Notes under the pieces: generated by a model
Seen by the model: only the letters and a program-made list of their open reading frames with translations
Databases searched by the model: none
Told to the model about the DNA's origin: nothing
Part shown: piece by piece, positions 1 to 11,800 of the stretch
How the letters are laid out: each line of letters opens with the position of its first letter
Numbering within the stretch: position 1 is the stretch's first letter
Made by a program: the position numbers and the translations under genes
Origin: Crocodylus rhombifer
Taxonomy: Eukaryota > Chordata > Crocodylia > Crocodylidae
Assembly (NCBI GenBank): GCA_038503035.1
Contig: JAVSML010024609.1
Coordinates: 8,214-72,213 of the forward strand
DNA length: 64,000 nt
Direction of reading: 5' to 3'

Positions 1-2
1 CC

Positions 3-1042
3 CCCCCATTGGGCACCTCAGAGATGGCCACCCAGGCGGAGCCCATGGTTCCGGGCTCCACGCAGACGGAGCCCCTGGCTCTTGGCTGCGGGTGCTGCCT
101 GTCCCTTTTTCGGGCTCTGGGGCCCGGGAGCATGGCCACCTCCTCTTGCGGGGTCTGCTCCCTACTGGGGTCTCTGGCGCACCAGCTAGAGGAGCTCCAG
201 GCTACAGTCCAGAGACTGCGTGCCATCAGGGACTGCGAGCAGGAGATAGACTCCTACTGCCAGGCCCTTCTCCCCCAGGAGCCGCAGGGTAGAGCACCGT
301 CTCCCTCCACGACTAAGGAGGACTCTGGGACCTCCCGCTCTGCCCAGTCAGGGGCATGGACCAAGGTGGTCAAGGGCCCCAAGGCCCGCCGCACCAAGGC
401 CCCTCCCTCGCCGGAGCTTAGCAACAGGTTCTCACCTCTTGCAGCCCCAGCAGAGCCTGCTCAGTTGCCAGCTCCCACAGGCAACCCAGGCTCAACCACA
501 GCTACTGGCCCCACTCTCTTTCAAAGCAAAAGGTGTTTGTTGTGGGAGACTCCATCCTGCGGGGCACTGAGGGGGCAATCTGCCGCCCTGACCCCTTAGC
601 CTGGGAAGTCTGCTGCTTCCCAGGGGCCCGCATCCGAGACATTGCAGAGAGGATCCTGCAGCTCCTCCGGCCCACAGACTACTACCCCATGCTCCTTATT
701 CACGTGGGCACCAATGACACGGCTCGGAGCACCCCCAGCCAGGTCATGAGGCGCTACAGGGAGTTGGGAGCAGGGCTTAGGGGTCTGGGAGCTCAGGTGG
801 TGTTTTTGTTGATCCTCCCAGTCTCAGGCTATGGGCTGAGGAGGGAGAGGAGGATCCACACAGTGAACCAAAGACCGCGAAGCTGGTGTCATCGGGAGGG
901 ATTTGGCTTCCATGACCACAGCCCGCTCTTTGGCGAGAGAGGCAGCGAGCTGCTGGGAAGAGATGGGCTCCACCTCTCTCCCTTGGGGAGGAGGCTCTTC
1001 TCAGCCAGACTGGCTGACCTGCTCCACCGGGCTTTAAACTAA
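3..1042 (+). pseudogene. CR1 ORF1, broken by one frameshift (SGNH/GDSL esterase domain)
   Basis: Two overlapping reading frames together form CR1 ORF1. The first (to the stop at 597-599) encodes an N-terminal Cys-rich stretch followed by a Glu/Gln/Leu-rich segment that looks coiled-coil (LEELQATVQRLRAIRDCEQE), then a Pro/Ser-rich linker. Near position 525 the frame shifts and the second frame runs to the stop at 1040-1042. That part has the SGNH hydrolase blocks: GDSI near 545-556 (catalytic Ser block), HVGTND near 700-717 and DGLH near 963-974 (Asp-His block). In CR1 and related LINEs the ORF1 protein is known to carry such an esterase domain; its role in transposition is not settled. No convincing ATG is seen at the window edge, so the start may be outside. 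Confidence 0.85.
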
Positions 1043-1158
1043 GCCCGCTCGGGGATGGGGGGACTACTGCCACTGCTGGCCCACTGAGCGACCCTTGCAA
1101 AGCCAGCGGACCAAGGCACTTAAGGGAGCCCACCCCTGCCCCAGCCCTGGCACAATCT

Positions 1159-2349
1159 GTGGGCAAGGCAAGAGCCCCTAAGGGCACACTTGCCTGCCTG
1201 TACACTAATGCCAGGAGCCTGGGCAACAAGCAGGAGGAGCTTGTCCTCCTGCTCAGTGCAAAGAATTATGACATCATTGGGATAACAGAGACCTGGTGGG
1301 ACTCCACCCATGACTGGACCATGGGTATAGGGGGCTATACCCTGTACAGGAGGGATCATGTTGACAAAAAGGGCGGGGGTGTAGCTCTCTATGTGAAGAA
1401 AAGCTACATGTCCCTGCAAGCTGATGTTGGCGACCGGCATGGACAGCTAGAGACCCTCTGGGTAAAAATTCGTGGGAAAAATGGCACAGGGGACACAATG
1501 GTGGGAGTCTACTACAGACCTCCCACTCAAAGTCCTGAGCTTGACCAGGAGTTTGCCCGGGAACTGACTGAGGCCGCTTGCTCCATGACCTTGGTTGTCA
1601 TGGGTGACTTCAATTACCAGGACATCTCCTGGGAAGATCACTCAGCAAAATCCGACCGATCGCAAAGCTTTCTCTCGTGCGTGGATGACCTCTACCTGAC
1701 TCAAGAAGTCTATGGGCCAATGAGAGGCAAAGCGCTGCTCGACCTGGTACTGGCTATGGGGGACGACCTAATCGGCAACCCAGTGATCGATGGGAAGCTG
1801 GGTGACAGCGACCACGAGCTGATCACCTTCACCATCCACCGTAAAGCTGGCAAGTCAGTCAGCAACACAGAAGTCCTTGACTTCAGAAAAGCCGACTTTG
1901 ACAAGCTCAAGAGGCTTGTCAGTCAGGCCCTCAGGGACCATGACCCCAGGGAGATGGGAGTTCAAGAAGAGTGGTTGCTTCTCAAGGAAGCGATCCTCAA
2001 TGCACAAGCTAAATCTATTCCAACACGGAGGAAAGGCAGCAAGAAGGCACAGCAGCCCCCCTGGCTCTCTAGGGACCTAGCGGACCTCCTGCGGCTAAAA
2101 AGGAAAGCCTGCAAAGGATGGAGGATGGCATTCACCTCCAAGGAGGATTATTCTGCACTGGTCCAGTCCTGCAGGGAGCAAACCAGGAAAGCCAAGGCTG
2201 CAACTGAACTCCAACTAGCTTCAAGCATCAAGGACAACAAAAAGTCCTTTTTCAGATATGTGGGGAGCCGGAGGAAAAGCAAGGGCAATGTTGGACCCCT
2301 GCTAAACCAGATGGGGCAACTGACGCCCAGGAAAATGCCAATCTATTAA
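1159..2349 (+). pseudogene. CR1 ORF2, N-terminal part: APE-like endonuclease
   Basis: This frame encodes the endonuclease domain of CR1 ORF2, which nicks target DNA to prime reverse transcription. The APE signatures are visible in order: YTNARSL near the start, ITETWWD with the catalytic Glu at 1288-1290, GDFN at 1603-1614, and SDH at 1807-1815. All expected active-site blocks are present. After about 2320 the true reading moves to another frame: the family-like continuation DAQENANLLNRYFVSVF is readable from 2322 in frame with the downstream RT frame, so a small indel lies around 2315-2321. The frame opens at 1159 with GTG rather than ATG, so the real ORF2 start is not resolved and may be upstream. 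Confidence 0.88.
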
Positions 2350-3800
2350 ATAGGTACTTTGTGTCAGTCTTTCATCAGTCCCATGGGACGCCCATGCCTG
2401 CTATGGGACAGGGAGATCCGGGTGATGGGGATCCCCTACCCTCCATCAATGCTGACCTCGTGAAGGAACACCTTGAGAAGCTGGATACCTTCAAGTCAGC
2501 CAGCCCTGACAATCTGCACCCCAGAGTACTCAAGGAGCTGGCGAGCATCATAGCCCAGCCCCTGGCATGGATCTTTGAAAACTGCTGGCGCTCTGGTGTA
2601 GTGCCCGAAGACTGGAAGAAGGCCAATGTGGTACTGATCTTCAAGAAAGGGAGGAGAGTGGATCCTGCTAACTACAGACCCATTAGCCTGACTTCTATCC
2701 TGGGGAAGATCTTAGAAAAGTTTATTAAGGAGGCCATCCTTGAGGGACTGGCCCAGGCTAACATCCTAAGGGACAGCCAGCACGGGTTTGTTGCGGGTAG
2801 GTCTTGTTTGACCAATCTCATTTCCTTCTATGACCAGGTGACCTATCACCTGGACAAGGGAGAAGAGATTGATGTCATATATCTTGACTTCAAAAAAGCC
2901 TTTGATCTGGTATCCCATGATCACCTCTTGGCCAAACTGCCCAGTTGTGGCCTTGGCTCCACCACGATCCGCTGGCTGGGAAACTGGCTCCGTGGTCGGA
3001 CCCAGAGGGTTGTAATCAATGGCAGTCACTCATCGTGGTGCCCTGTGACCAGTGGGGTCCCTCAAGGCTCTGTCCTGGGACCCATCCTGTTCAACATCTT
3101 CATTAATGATGTGGACATTGGAGTCAGGAGTGGACTGGCCAAGTTCGCCGATGACACCAAACTCTGGGGCAAAGCATCCACGCCAGAAGATATGCAGGTG
3201 ATCCAGACTGACCTGGACAAGCTCAGCAAATGGGCGGACGAGAACCTGATGGTGTTTAACACCGAAAAATGCAAGGTTCTCCACCTTGGGAGGAAAAACC
3301 TGCAGCATCCTTATAGGCTCGGCAGTGCTACGTTGGATAGCACTACAGAAGAAAGAGACTTGGGGGTCATCATTGACCACAAGATGAACATGAGCCTGCA
3401 GTGCGATGCTGCGGCTAGTAAAGTGACCAAAACGCTGGCTTGCATCCATAGATGCTTCACAAGCAAATCCTGGGACGTCATTCTCCCTTTGTACTCGGCC
3501 TTGATGAGGCCGCAGCTGGAGTACTGCGTCCAGTTTTGGGCTCCACAATTCAAAAAGGATGTGGAGAAGCTTGAGAGAGTCCAGAGGAGAGCCACGCGCA
3601 TGATCAAAGGTCAGGAAAACAGAACTTACGATGACAGGCTGAGAGCCACGGGACTCTTTAGCCTGGAAAAGCGTAGGCTCAGGGGTGGTCTGATGGCCAC
3701 CTATAAGTTTATCAGGGGTGACCACCAGGATCTGGGGGAACGTTTGTTCACCAGAGCGCCCCAAGGGATGACGAGGTCGAATGGTCATAAGCTACTGTGA
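2322..3800 (+). pseudogene. CR1 ORF2, reverse transcriptase part, ends at a premature stop
   Basis: This is the reverse transcriptase of CR1 ORF2. Motifs in order: NYRPISLTS, LDFKKAFDLVSHDHL (RT motif with first catalytic Asp), [20 protein letters not shown], and the catalytic FADD box at 3144-3155. The C-terminal region has the CR1-typical ERVQRRATRMIKG and LFSLEKRRLRGG segments. Translation stops at TGA 3798-3800, yet family-like residues continue directly after it in the same frame (DHFRLDIRKNFF) to about 3945. The stop therefore looks like a point mutation, plausibly CGA to TGA by CpG decay (inference). The upstream frameshift near 2320 separates this from the endonuclease. Confidence 0.9.
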
Positions 3801-4045
3801 GACCATTTCAGGCTGGACATAAGGAAGAATTTCTTTACTGTCCGAGCCCCCAAGGTCTGGAACAGTCTGCCAGCGGAGGTGGTTCAAGCACCTACATTGA
3901 ACACCTTCAAGAGTAAATTGGATGCTTATCTTGCTGGGATCCTATGACCCCAGCTGACTTCCTGCCCTTTGGGCAGGGGGCTGGACTCGATGATCTCCCG
4001 AGGTCCCTTCCAGCCCTAATGTCTATGAAATCTATGAAATCTATG
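3801..4045 (+). repeat. CR1 ORF2 C-terminal remnant, 3' UTR and terminal 9-bp repeats
   Basis: The first about 145 bases still encode the CR1 ORF2 C-terminus. The rest is the short CR1 3' UTR with the conserved GACTCGATGATCTCCCGAGG / CCCTTCCAGCCC segment used for RT recognition, followed by about 2.7 copies of TCTATGAAA. The same 3' segment recurs in diverged form at about 24598-24657, 35172, 54620-54725 and 55912 in this window. Confidence 0.88.
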
Positions 4046-4447
4046 TTTAGCATTTTTCAGGATGAAACCACTTAAAGCTTTGTTTTAAAGTAAGATCAAG
4101 AGGCCTATTTGCAATAATTCTTCCTCTTCCGGTGGCCACAGCACAGCGACTTGCTGTATAGGATTTCAGAACATTAATGAGGCCTGCTTTATGATTTAAT
4201 CTTAAATGGGTTAAAAACCACAGTTATGATTTGGGTTATTCAGTGGAGTGCCTGTTTAAAAGAAGCTATAATCACAGTTAGAGAATGTATCTTGCATTAA
4301 AGAGTTTGAGTCCAAAGTATAGTTGGCCTTGGCCAGTTACTTGAAGTTTTTCTTAAATATTTTAAGCCATTATTGGTATTGTGGTTCAGATTAAATCATC
4401 AGTTTTAGTTAATTTTTTAACTTGGATGGAAGACAAAAACTGAGGTT

Positions 4448-4533
4448 GAGATTTTCAAAGCTGTCTGAGGAATTTAGACACACAAATTCTATTAAAATCC
4501 ATGACATCTCATTTTAGATATCTTTGAAAATCT
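4448..4533. repeat. short palindromic interspersed repeat
   Basis: The ends are inverted copies: GATTTTCAAAG at 4450-4460 and CTTTGAAAATC at 4522-4532. The interior also has mirrored partly complementary sequence (AATTTAGACA...TTTTAGATAT). This pattern resembles an old dispersed palindromic repeat seen widely in reptile genomes; related single arms appear near 10764 and 36750-36870. Family name not assigned. Confidence 0.55.
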
Positions 4534-5734
4534 TATCCTGTACTAGATTTTTAATTATTTGTCTTTAGTTCAGATGTTTCTGCTTTTAAATCAAGAAAAA
4601 GAGATGAGGAACATAAAGGCAGATTCTTTCTCCCTTCCACTCTCCCCCAGAAATGTAAATGAATCACTGACAAGTACACATTTATGTCAAAATAAGCCAA
4701 TTCAGATGATTCACACAATTGCACCTCTGAACTCTTCAAGGACATTACAATACAGCTCTGACACATTTACAGTAGGCTTCCTGAGCAGGATGCTGTCAAA
4801 ATATAAGCCATGCTATTACAAGATAGGTTTTTTATCCCAGTGTCTAGTCCACATATAATGCCTGTGTTGTGCATGCAGACACTTGCTGCACCTTTTCTAT
4901 ATCACACAGCTGGCTTTAAGCCATATAATCATAAATTGGGAGTGGCAAATGCAGATGTTCACTGGTACCAAGAGCTGCATTGGGAACCCAGTGTAACTCA
5001 GGGTTAGGGGGTGGTAGCAGGTCTGGGCAGGGAGAGGGTAGGCAGGATCAGCAGGTCTGCGGGGAAAGACTTGGTGGGTTCATGGGCCAGTTGTCTGTCT
5101 AGGGATGGATGGTTTCAGGGGGCTGAAAATAGACCTGTAAGGGTTGCGGGTTGGGTAGGAAGAGCATAGCCCCAAATCTGGGGTGTGCAACTGGGCTTTC
5201 CCAGACCTGGGGCTACACTCTGAACATGTGAAGTAGAATCTATTTTTCCAAGTTACTATCTCCAGGAAGTCTGGCCTTGAGATGCTAACTAGAGGGAAAA
5301 ATCTTGTCATGAACATTACTGGCTTGGGGGGATCCCTGGCTGTATAATATGAGTCCCAGTTTGACAGGGAGCTCTGTGTCTATTAACATGCAGGAGGGAA
5401 GGGTAGCAGCAAGGCAGAGACAGGCCAAAGAAAGGCCAACGTCAGCGTGATGGGATCTGCTGATGCTTTTCCAGTCATCCCCACAGAGGAGAGTTGAGCT
5501 TCAGTAACCTCTGAAAAGTTGTGCTTTCTGAGCTGCCTTATGTGTGCACAAGGCTGTAAGTGGGTACAAGGTTTTCATTTTACTATTTTGCAGGTGCTAG
5601 CCACTGCAGAGCCCCTGCTGAACTGTTCTGTCCTGTACATATGATGTGAGGTGGGAGGTTCCTTACCTCTGCCCCCATGGCATGCAAAGGGAAAGCATCT
5701 TCACTCTAGACCCTGGGCAAGTCAGAAACTGGAG

Positions 5735-6086
5735 GAGTGATTCTCAACCAGGGCATTGAGACACACTTTTAAGGGTGCCACGGGGTGCAGCTTACTATTA
5801 GGACTCTGAGGTGTGCAAACGCTTACACGTGATTGATGAGATAAATGTCTGATATTTTATAAATAAAGGAAATTTCAAATAGGAATCCGTAAGTGTCAAA
5901 AACCTTCTGACCTCATGTAGTCTTTCTGAGCTGTTTGCAAGAGAAGACTTGCTCTATTCTTTTTTTTATAGTCAACAAATAAATTAATTAATAAATAAAT
6001 GTGGGAGCTAAGATCTGGCTTTTTCTAAGGGGCGTCTCAAGCCTAGTGAGGAGTGCCTGGAGTCAAAAAAAGATTGAGAATCACTG
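5735..6086. mobile_element. non-autonomous hAT-like DNA transposon
   Basis: The 5' end reads AGTGATTCTCAACCAGGGC (from 5736) and the 3' end reads GATTGAGAATCACTG (to 6086), which is its inverted counterpart CAGTGATTCTCAATC. CAGTG(G/A)TTCTCAACC is a typical hAT terminus. About 350 bp long with no coding capacity. The 8-bp target duplication is not clean, consistent with age. Confidence 0.65.
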
Positions 6087-6214
6087 AACTAGAGTGTAAC
6101 TGAGTATCATAACTTGGTTGCTGATGTGCTCTTTGTTAGGGCGACCTTTGCTTAAGGTTTGTGGCAATTACAGCTTGGTGTAGGTTAAAAATGAAAGGAG
6201 TATGAGGACAGTAT

Positions 6215-6405
6215 AGTCTGGTGAGGAAAGCCTGGGTTTTTATTTCTAGCTCTTTCATGAATTGAGAGTGACCGGGGACAAGTCCTTTACTTGCCCTTGC
6301 CTCAATTTCTTTTGTGTAAAGTGGTGATAATGGATCATACTTCCCTTGAAAATTGCTTTGAGATTCATGGGTGAAAAGGCCTGTATAGTTGCTAGTATGT
6401 GTGTA
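6215..6405 (+). repeat. MIR-type SINE remnant
   Basis: The order of recognisable MIR core pieces is preserved: a CTAGCTCTTTCATGAATTG-like segment, GACAAGTCCTTTACTTGCCC, CCTCAATTTC, GTAAAGTGGTGATAATGG and the downstream ATTGCTTTGAGATTCATG. These match the classic 'lab-memory' MIR phrase of not-so-conserved tRNA-derived SINEs found across amniotes. Strongly diverged, hence ancient. Confidence 0.7.
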
Positions 6406-9400
6406 GTCGAAATGCCTATCTAAGGCATACTGTGAAGGCAGTTCTGTTCACCCCTTAGCCCCCTACTCCAGGGGCTAAAACAAGTTTAACTGTTTTCCTC
6501 TTCTTTGTATGGCAGAAGAGGATGCTCACCGTGTGCATCCTGAGGGCCTCTTTGTATCTCTCTATTGATAGACAGATGCCATGTATTCACTTGGCACTGG
6601 GAATAGTAATTGCTGGGAGGAAAGTCCTGGCTGAGTTTGCTTCTGATGGTTTAAAATGCACAGACTTAAATGATATGTTCACATCTTCCCCTTGTACATT
6701 TTAAAATGGAAATAGGTTTGTTGCATAATGTTTGTACCTTAAAGCAGGTTAGCCATTTTACATCAAAAACCTGTTTAAAAAAACAGGAAATGTCTAGCAG
6801 CAGGTAAAAAAAAGTCAAGGGTTACTTAGTTTAGATGCAGATTAAATGCAACTTTGAGGTGGTCTGCTGAGGTTTGTTATATAAAAACAAGGACAGAGCC
6901 AAACAACAGGTCTCTCAGCATGAATTTGATATTGGAATAATAAACCAGAAGACGGGCCTTTTTGTTAATTCAGAAAATAGATATATGGGAGGAGCCAAAA
7001 TAACTCAAATATCCTCATAACTTTCAACAGGGCTCAGATCAAAGCCATTATATATGAGATAGTCACAGTGCAAGTTTGCTGGACCTTCTGAACTGTGTTT
7101 GAAGCTTATAATATGTATTTGATTTTACAAATGAGGAGATATGGTGGGAAATCTCAGGAACCTGCATGCAGAATATGGAGGTTTTCAGAAAACTTTGTTA
7201 CAGGCATCCTTCTCTTATGAATTCTTGTTATATTTTTTGCATGTACAGTTACGCTGCTTGAAGGATATTTTATAGTACCATTTTATAGTACCATTCCTAA
7301 AAAATAATTGGTAGGAGGTACAGTTCATTAAGAAACTAGAATACATTTCTTTTAGCTAATAAGGTCTTCTAGGCTACTGTGTCAAATTGCGGTCACATTA
7401 CAATTAATAGCAACTCTCATTGAAGAAAATGACTCCTCTTGCCACCCAGGGGAACCCAGCTGGCCCAGACAGGCTGCTACCGGACCCTCTTAGGTTTCTC
7501 CTGAAAATCCAATGGCTGGAACAACTTGCCTGCTCATTTTCTGCTTATTAAGTGAATGCTGAAGACAGCCTAATCCGAGGCTGCCTTGCTGCTTTTTTCT
7601 GCAGAGCCATGTACGTCGTGATGTGTTTTCTAGCATGTTAGATAAATGAGGTTTGTTAACAAAAGTTATGCATTATGTTAGGATGCCATGCATCTTCCCA
7701 AACATCCATCACTTTTTGTTGCCATCTCTCTCTGATTTCCACTAGTGTTTGGAAGTTCAGGCTTTGGCAATTTGCACCAAATTAATCGATATATTATCAC
7801 AAGAGGCTGTCTCATCTTGCTCTCTACTCTCCCTTTCGAAAATGCTCCTTGCCCAGGTCTCGTAAAATAAATGTGAACACCTCTAACTGCCTCTACTCCT
7901 GAAACTTTCTAAAACCAGTGTTATATTACCATGTATTTAAATGGCTGGGAATAAGAAATACCTCCATGTTCTTCATGATAAGTTATTCTTGATTTACCCC
8001 TGTATGAAAGTAGAAGCAAATCCATCCGTCCAAAATAAACCTGCAACCTAAATAGGAAAAGCAAAGATCATCTTGCCAAACAATAGTTTGTAAATGAAAG
8101 GGCAGGAGGGTAATTTTAAAGAAAATGCATCAATTTAGGCAATAAAAATTTGGCTTCACTGCCTCCTCAGTATAATTTCTTAGTGATTCCTCACATTGTT
8201 TGTATTTCCATAGGCTGACCACTGTAAGCAAGACCACTAACTTCTTGCTAAGAAAGTTATGAGTGTATTTGATATTTCATATCCTAAAGCATGGTATCCT
8301 GGGGAAATGTGATTCAGTATGTTATATTCTGTAACTTCTCAGTCTTTCAGCAATGCATAATTTCATTCCCACTCCTCCATAAGCAGCTCATATTATATTT
8401 TACTTAACACTGTGTTCTCCTTTTGTTTGTCTCCATGTTGTACCTCATTTTTTTTTCCCACTTGTTGCATATAACAGCACAGGATTCTTCAAATAAGCCT
8501 AAGACCCATTTGAAGACTCAAGTTTCATCTGTGTAAGTGGTTGAAAGCCAAATGATTGTGGTTTTCTTGCCGTGAAAATGATGTGGTTTTTCTGTTTTCT
8601 TTTTTTACTCGTTGATTTTAGTGTGATATTACATATTCAGTAACTTGTTCCATTAAGAACCTTTTACTTCTGCAACCTCAGGCCTGCATTTTGTAGCTCT
8701 TACTCACAGTAGCGTGAAGCTGACCTCACTGGGACTGCTTTTGTGGGTAGCTATTTACCAAAGTGAGTACAACTGGAGTTTGCAACCTGGATCTCCTGTT
8801 GCAATGTACTCAAAATTCCCTTGTAGTAGCACATTCTATGCAAGCAATCTAGCCTAAAATTAATCGCAGTAGCCAAACAAAATGTGCCATCTGAGTATAT
8901 TGGCAGGTCTTCCAAGTAATTCATTAAGACCTTTGAGGCTATAAGACTTAGTGGCAAGCATAATGATTCATTCCTGGGAATTCAGCGGGCCAGCTCATGA
9001 AATTATTTTCAAAGAGAAGTCATTGGATTAGGCCTTATGACAATTAGTAGAAACAAGTATGATAATGTAAATATTTAGGTCACTCTGTTCAACCTGGCTC
9101 TTAATTCATGCACCCAGTCATATAGACTGGTAGATGTCTCTCCCCCAGTGTTATCATCTCATGAGGAAGGATAAGCAAGCAGTATACATTTCTGAACTTG
9201 TTCAAGATCCTAGATAGCACGACTGATATCAGACATTTGAGCATGGTCTTCACTTGAAACTAATAAGCCTGTCTTCATTGATTTGGTCCTTTAACTGTTC
9301 TTTTTCTGCTAAATTGATCAGTTATACAAAACAGTCCAGCATTACCGGCCTCTCCCATAAAGCATGTCTAGTGTTATTCCATTTCTAGCCACAGCTATTC

Positions 9401-9813
9401 AGTGTCTCTTTGCCAGCAAATATGGCATGCCAGCAGAAGCCTTCAAGATGTTGACTGGCCAGAAAAGTGTCTGATATGTATTCTATGCGTGTGGTTTTGG
9501 CGTTATATAAATCTTTCACTTTTGTGCAACTCAAGACTGTAGAGTACAAATTTAGAGTCAGATGTATGTTCAGTCAATTTTATTTATACAGTAACATCTT
9601 CCTTTTCAGGCAAACTATTTAGAACGGTAAGCTATCACTAAGTCCAACCTTTTTTTAGTGTTTATGGAAAGATCTTTGCGAATGTAATAGACCATTTCAA
9701 CCTGGTTCCCTTCATTTCATATTAAATCATATGCTGTAAGCATCCTGAAAATCTTATGCTCCTGTTGAAAACTGGGTGATAAAGTTTAATCCCATACAAT
9801 TTTGCCTTCCTAG

Positions 9814-9922
9814 GAATGCAGGTATTGGAATGGAATGGCATCCCCTTGACTGGGAAAACTTATGAAGAAGTCCAGAGCATCATTAGTCAACAAAGTGGGG
9901 AAGCAGAAATATGTGTAAGACT
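9814..9922 (+). CDS. PCLO: PCLO exon: C-terminal half of the PDZ domain
   Basis: Encodes (G)[19 protein letters not shown]... to ...EAEICVRL, the second half of the Piccolo PDZ domain. Piccolo is a presynaptic active-zone scaffold that organises synaptic vesicle release sites. The acceptor is TTTTGCCTTCCTAG at 9800-9813 and the donor GTGAGT at 9923. The exon is 109 nt; its first two bases complete a Gly codon begun in the previous exon, which is outside the window, and it ends two bases into a Leu codon. The residues are almost those I know from mammalian Piccolo, with Gly where mammals have Ser after PLT. Identification is by recognition of the conserved sequence. Confidence 0.95.
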
Positions 9923-10559
9923 GTGAGTTTTTCCCCATCTTTCTGTTTCCATTTTTTTGGCTTTTCATGGCTTCCTTTTGATTTACAATTGTTAAGGTGG
10001 AACCTTTGCTTGTGTGAAAGACTTTTATATGGGTAAATAACTAGAAAAAAGAGTTCAGTGCAAGTTTTAAAGTTTGTATTTATTTTTTCTGTTAAAAATA
10101 ATTGAAAAAAACCCAACAACCTGATGCGTTAAGGCAGATTTTTACCTAACCATGTTTGCATTAATGATGATGTTTCCCTTTTCAGGGTAAATTATCCTCT
10201 AATCACATCCCATTGAATTAATTGGGGTTGGCCAGTGTAGGGAGATGAGAATTTAGCCCTTTGTGACTTCTATTGAAACACATTGCATTTAGCTGGAAGC
10301 AGTAATTCATTTAAATACCATGAGAAACATGTGTGTACTTCAGTATAAACTTACATTCAATCCATTAAAGATTTCACCTTAAAAGAACCTTTTTTCCTCA
10401 GCTCTTTAACAGCATTGCAAATGTGTATCAGCTAAGAAGGGGCCATGCTTGGGAGCTGCTTTCTATCATTAACCACTTCTCATTTATCTACCTAATAAAA
10501 TAATGAGGGTACAAGAGAAAGATTTTCTTTTGTCTCAGGCTTCTCATTGCTTTCTGTAG
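9923..10559 (+). other. PCLO: PCLO intron
   Basis: A 637-nt intron with GTGAGT donor and TTTCTGTAG acceptor. No repeat or RNA gene recognised in it. Confidence 0.8.
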
Positions 10560-10627
10560 GGACCTCAACATGCTCTCAGATTCTGAGAATCCCCAGCACC
10601 TGGAGCTGCATGATCCAGTAAAAGCTG
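10560..10627 (+). CDS. PCLO: PCLO exon: end of PDZ and start of linker
   Basis: Encodes (L)[22 protein letters not shown](G/V), continuing directly from the PDZ exon. The 68-nt exon has acceptor TTCTCATTGCTTTCTGTAG and donor GTAAGT at 10628. It completes the split Leu codon and leaves one base that joins TA of the next exon to make Val. This stretch follows the last PDZ strand and leads to the linker before C2A. Confidence 0.95.
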
Positions 10628-11800
10628 GTAAGTGAAAGGGGATTTTGCTTCCCCTTTCCATAAGCACCGTAGCTAAAAATTATGAGTTACATAGACAAGG
10701 GTTATTCGCAATTTAAGCACATACAGAAACTCATATGAGATATCTACGATGTGACTTTCAGGCCCAGATCTTCAAAGGTTTTTAGGTGTCTGACTTATAC
10801 TTGGTCACAGCTAAATTACAGCTTGGCTAGATAGAACTGAACTAGCTTTAAGCCACCTCCCTCCAGACACAGGCAGGCACCAGGGAAATTTCAGTAGCGC
10901 TAAGCTTATTGCAGGTTTACTGACCAAGTAGTTACCCAGCTTCTCTGGTGAGTTTTATAGTCTGTGTTTTGTGCTGCCCTGGAAACATCAGTCCCCAAGC
11001 TAGTTAGTCTGAAGCCTCTGTGCTGTAGCAACAGAGCACCTCATACATAATAATGAATTTTCCTTCAACACCTCCATAGGATGGAAGTGCTTATTATTGC
11101 TCCTGTTTGGATGGATTAGGAACTGGAGCATAAATACTACATGAGTTGCCCAGACTGTGGCAGAACCAAAGAAGCGATGACAATTTCGGTATCCTCTTAC
11201 AGGCCTAAGTAGGATTTAGTCACCTAACTACTTTTGACGGTCTGGGACCCCATTTCTAAATTGCTAAAAAAATATATATATATATTTATGCTTTCCATTC
11301 CACAATTATAAGCCTGTTTCATTTTCACAACCTTTTTTGAGTTCTTTTCTTTTTGCACAAATTTGCCTGAAGCAATGACTTGATTAAGGTTTGAGTCCAG
11401 GATTGAGATTAACTCTTCTCATATAGCAAAACACAGATTCCTAACAAAACAGAAGCCATAGATGTGCCATCAGAAACATAGGCTAGTCCTTCAGCTGAGT
11501 CATTGTCTGATCATCTGTAACCTTATTGTTACTGTTATTCATGACTAAAGCAAAGTCCTTGTATATTGCTTCTGAGATAACAGGAGCTTGGTGGCAGGAT
11601 GATGAGTGGGAGAAGGAGAGAAGCTGTAATTTGCAAGTTCTTTTGGCACTCATATTTGGTGTGAACTCTTCAAAGAGTGGAATTAAAAAAAACCACCAAA
11701 CACCTTCAACTTATTTTAAAGACTAGTGACTTGAGTCCTTGCTTAAATAGCCACAAAATACTCTCTGTTAGCAATGTAAAGCTCTTTTATTTTAATCCAG
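10628..11800 (+). other. PCLO: PCLO intron
   Basis: A 1173-nt intron. It contains one arm of the palindromic repeat family near 10764 (CAGATCTTCAAAG) and a short (AT) run at 11272-11287. No RNA gene seen. Confidence 0.75.

Larger units (their letters stand above)
1..4045 (+). mobile_element. CR1 LINE retrotransposon, nearly full length, 3' end complete
   Basis: The window opens inside or at the 5' part of a CR1 non-LTR retrotransposon. In order it carries ORF1 (esterase-type), ORF2 with an APE-like endonuclease and reverse transcriptase, then a short 3' UTR ending in a 9-bp-period repeat of TCTATGAAA at about 4022-4045, the kind of short tandem 3' tail CR1 uses instead of poly(A). I can see three lesions: a frameshift in ORF1 near 525, a frameshift in ORF2 near 2320, and an in-frame TGA at 3798-3800 where the family has sequence continuing in frame to about 3945. 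So few lesions in 4 kb suggests a comparatively young or slowly decaying copy. It is not currently coding-competent as it stands. The true 5' end may lie before base 1. It sits upstream of the first PCLO exon seen here, probably within a PCLO intron. Confidence 0.93.
4046..9813 (+). other. PCLO: PCLO intronic sequence upstream of the first exon seen here
   Basis: No exon of PCLO or any other gene was recognised here. The first half of the PDZ domain, which must precede the exon at 9814, was looked for and not found, so it should lie upstream of the window. Recognisable contents are a small palindromic repeat (4448-4533), a hAT-like element (5735-6086), a MIR remnant (6215-6405) and a short 15-bp duplication at about 7262-7293. 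The rest is AT-rich unique-looking intron. Confidence 0.7.

Noticed and set aside
8483..8532. Exon-like segment with good acceptor context and perfect GTAAGT donor, encoding DSSNKPKTHLKTQVSS
   Set aside because: Only one frame is open, and its end phase does not fit the PDZ exon at 9814; no intermediate exon was found. The missing PDZ first half is also not here. Probably chance splice signals.
9610..9626. 17-nt segment between CTTCCTTTTCAG and GTAAGC
   Set aside because: It has stops or wrong phase in the frames needed to join 9814, and no match to Piccolo.
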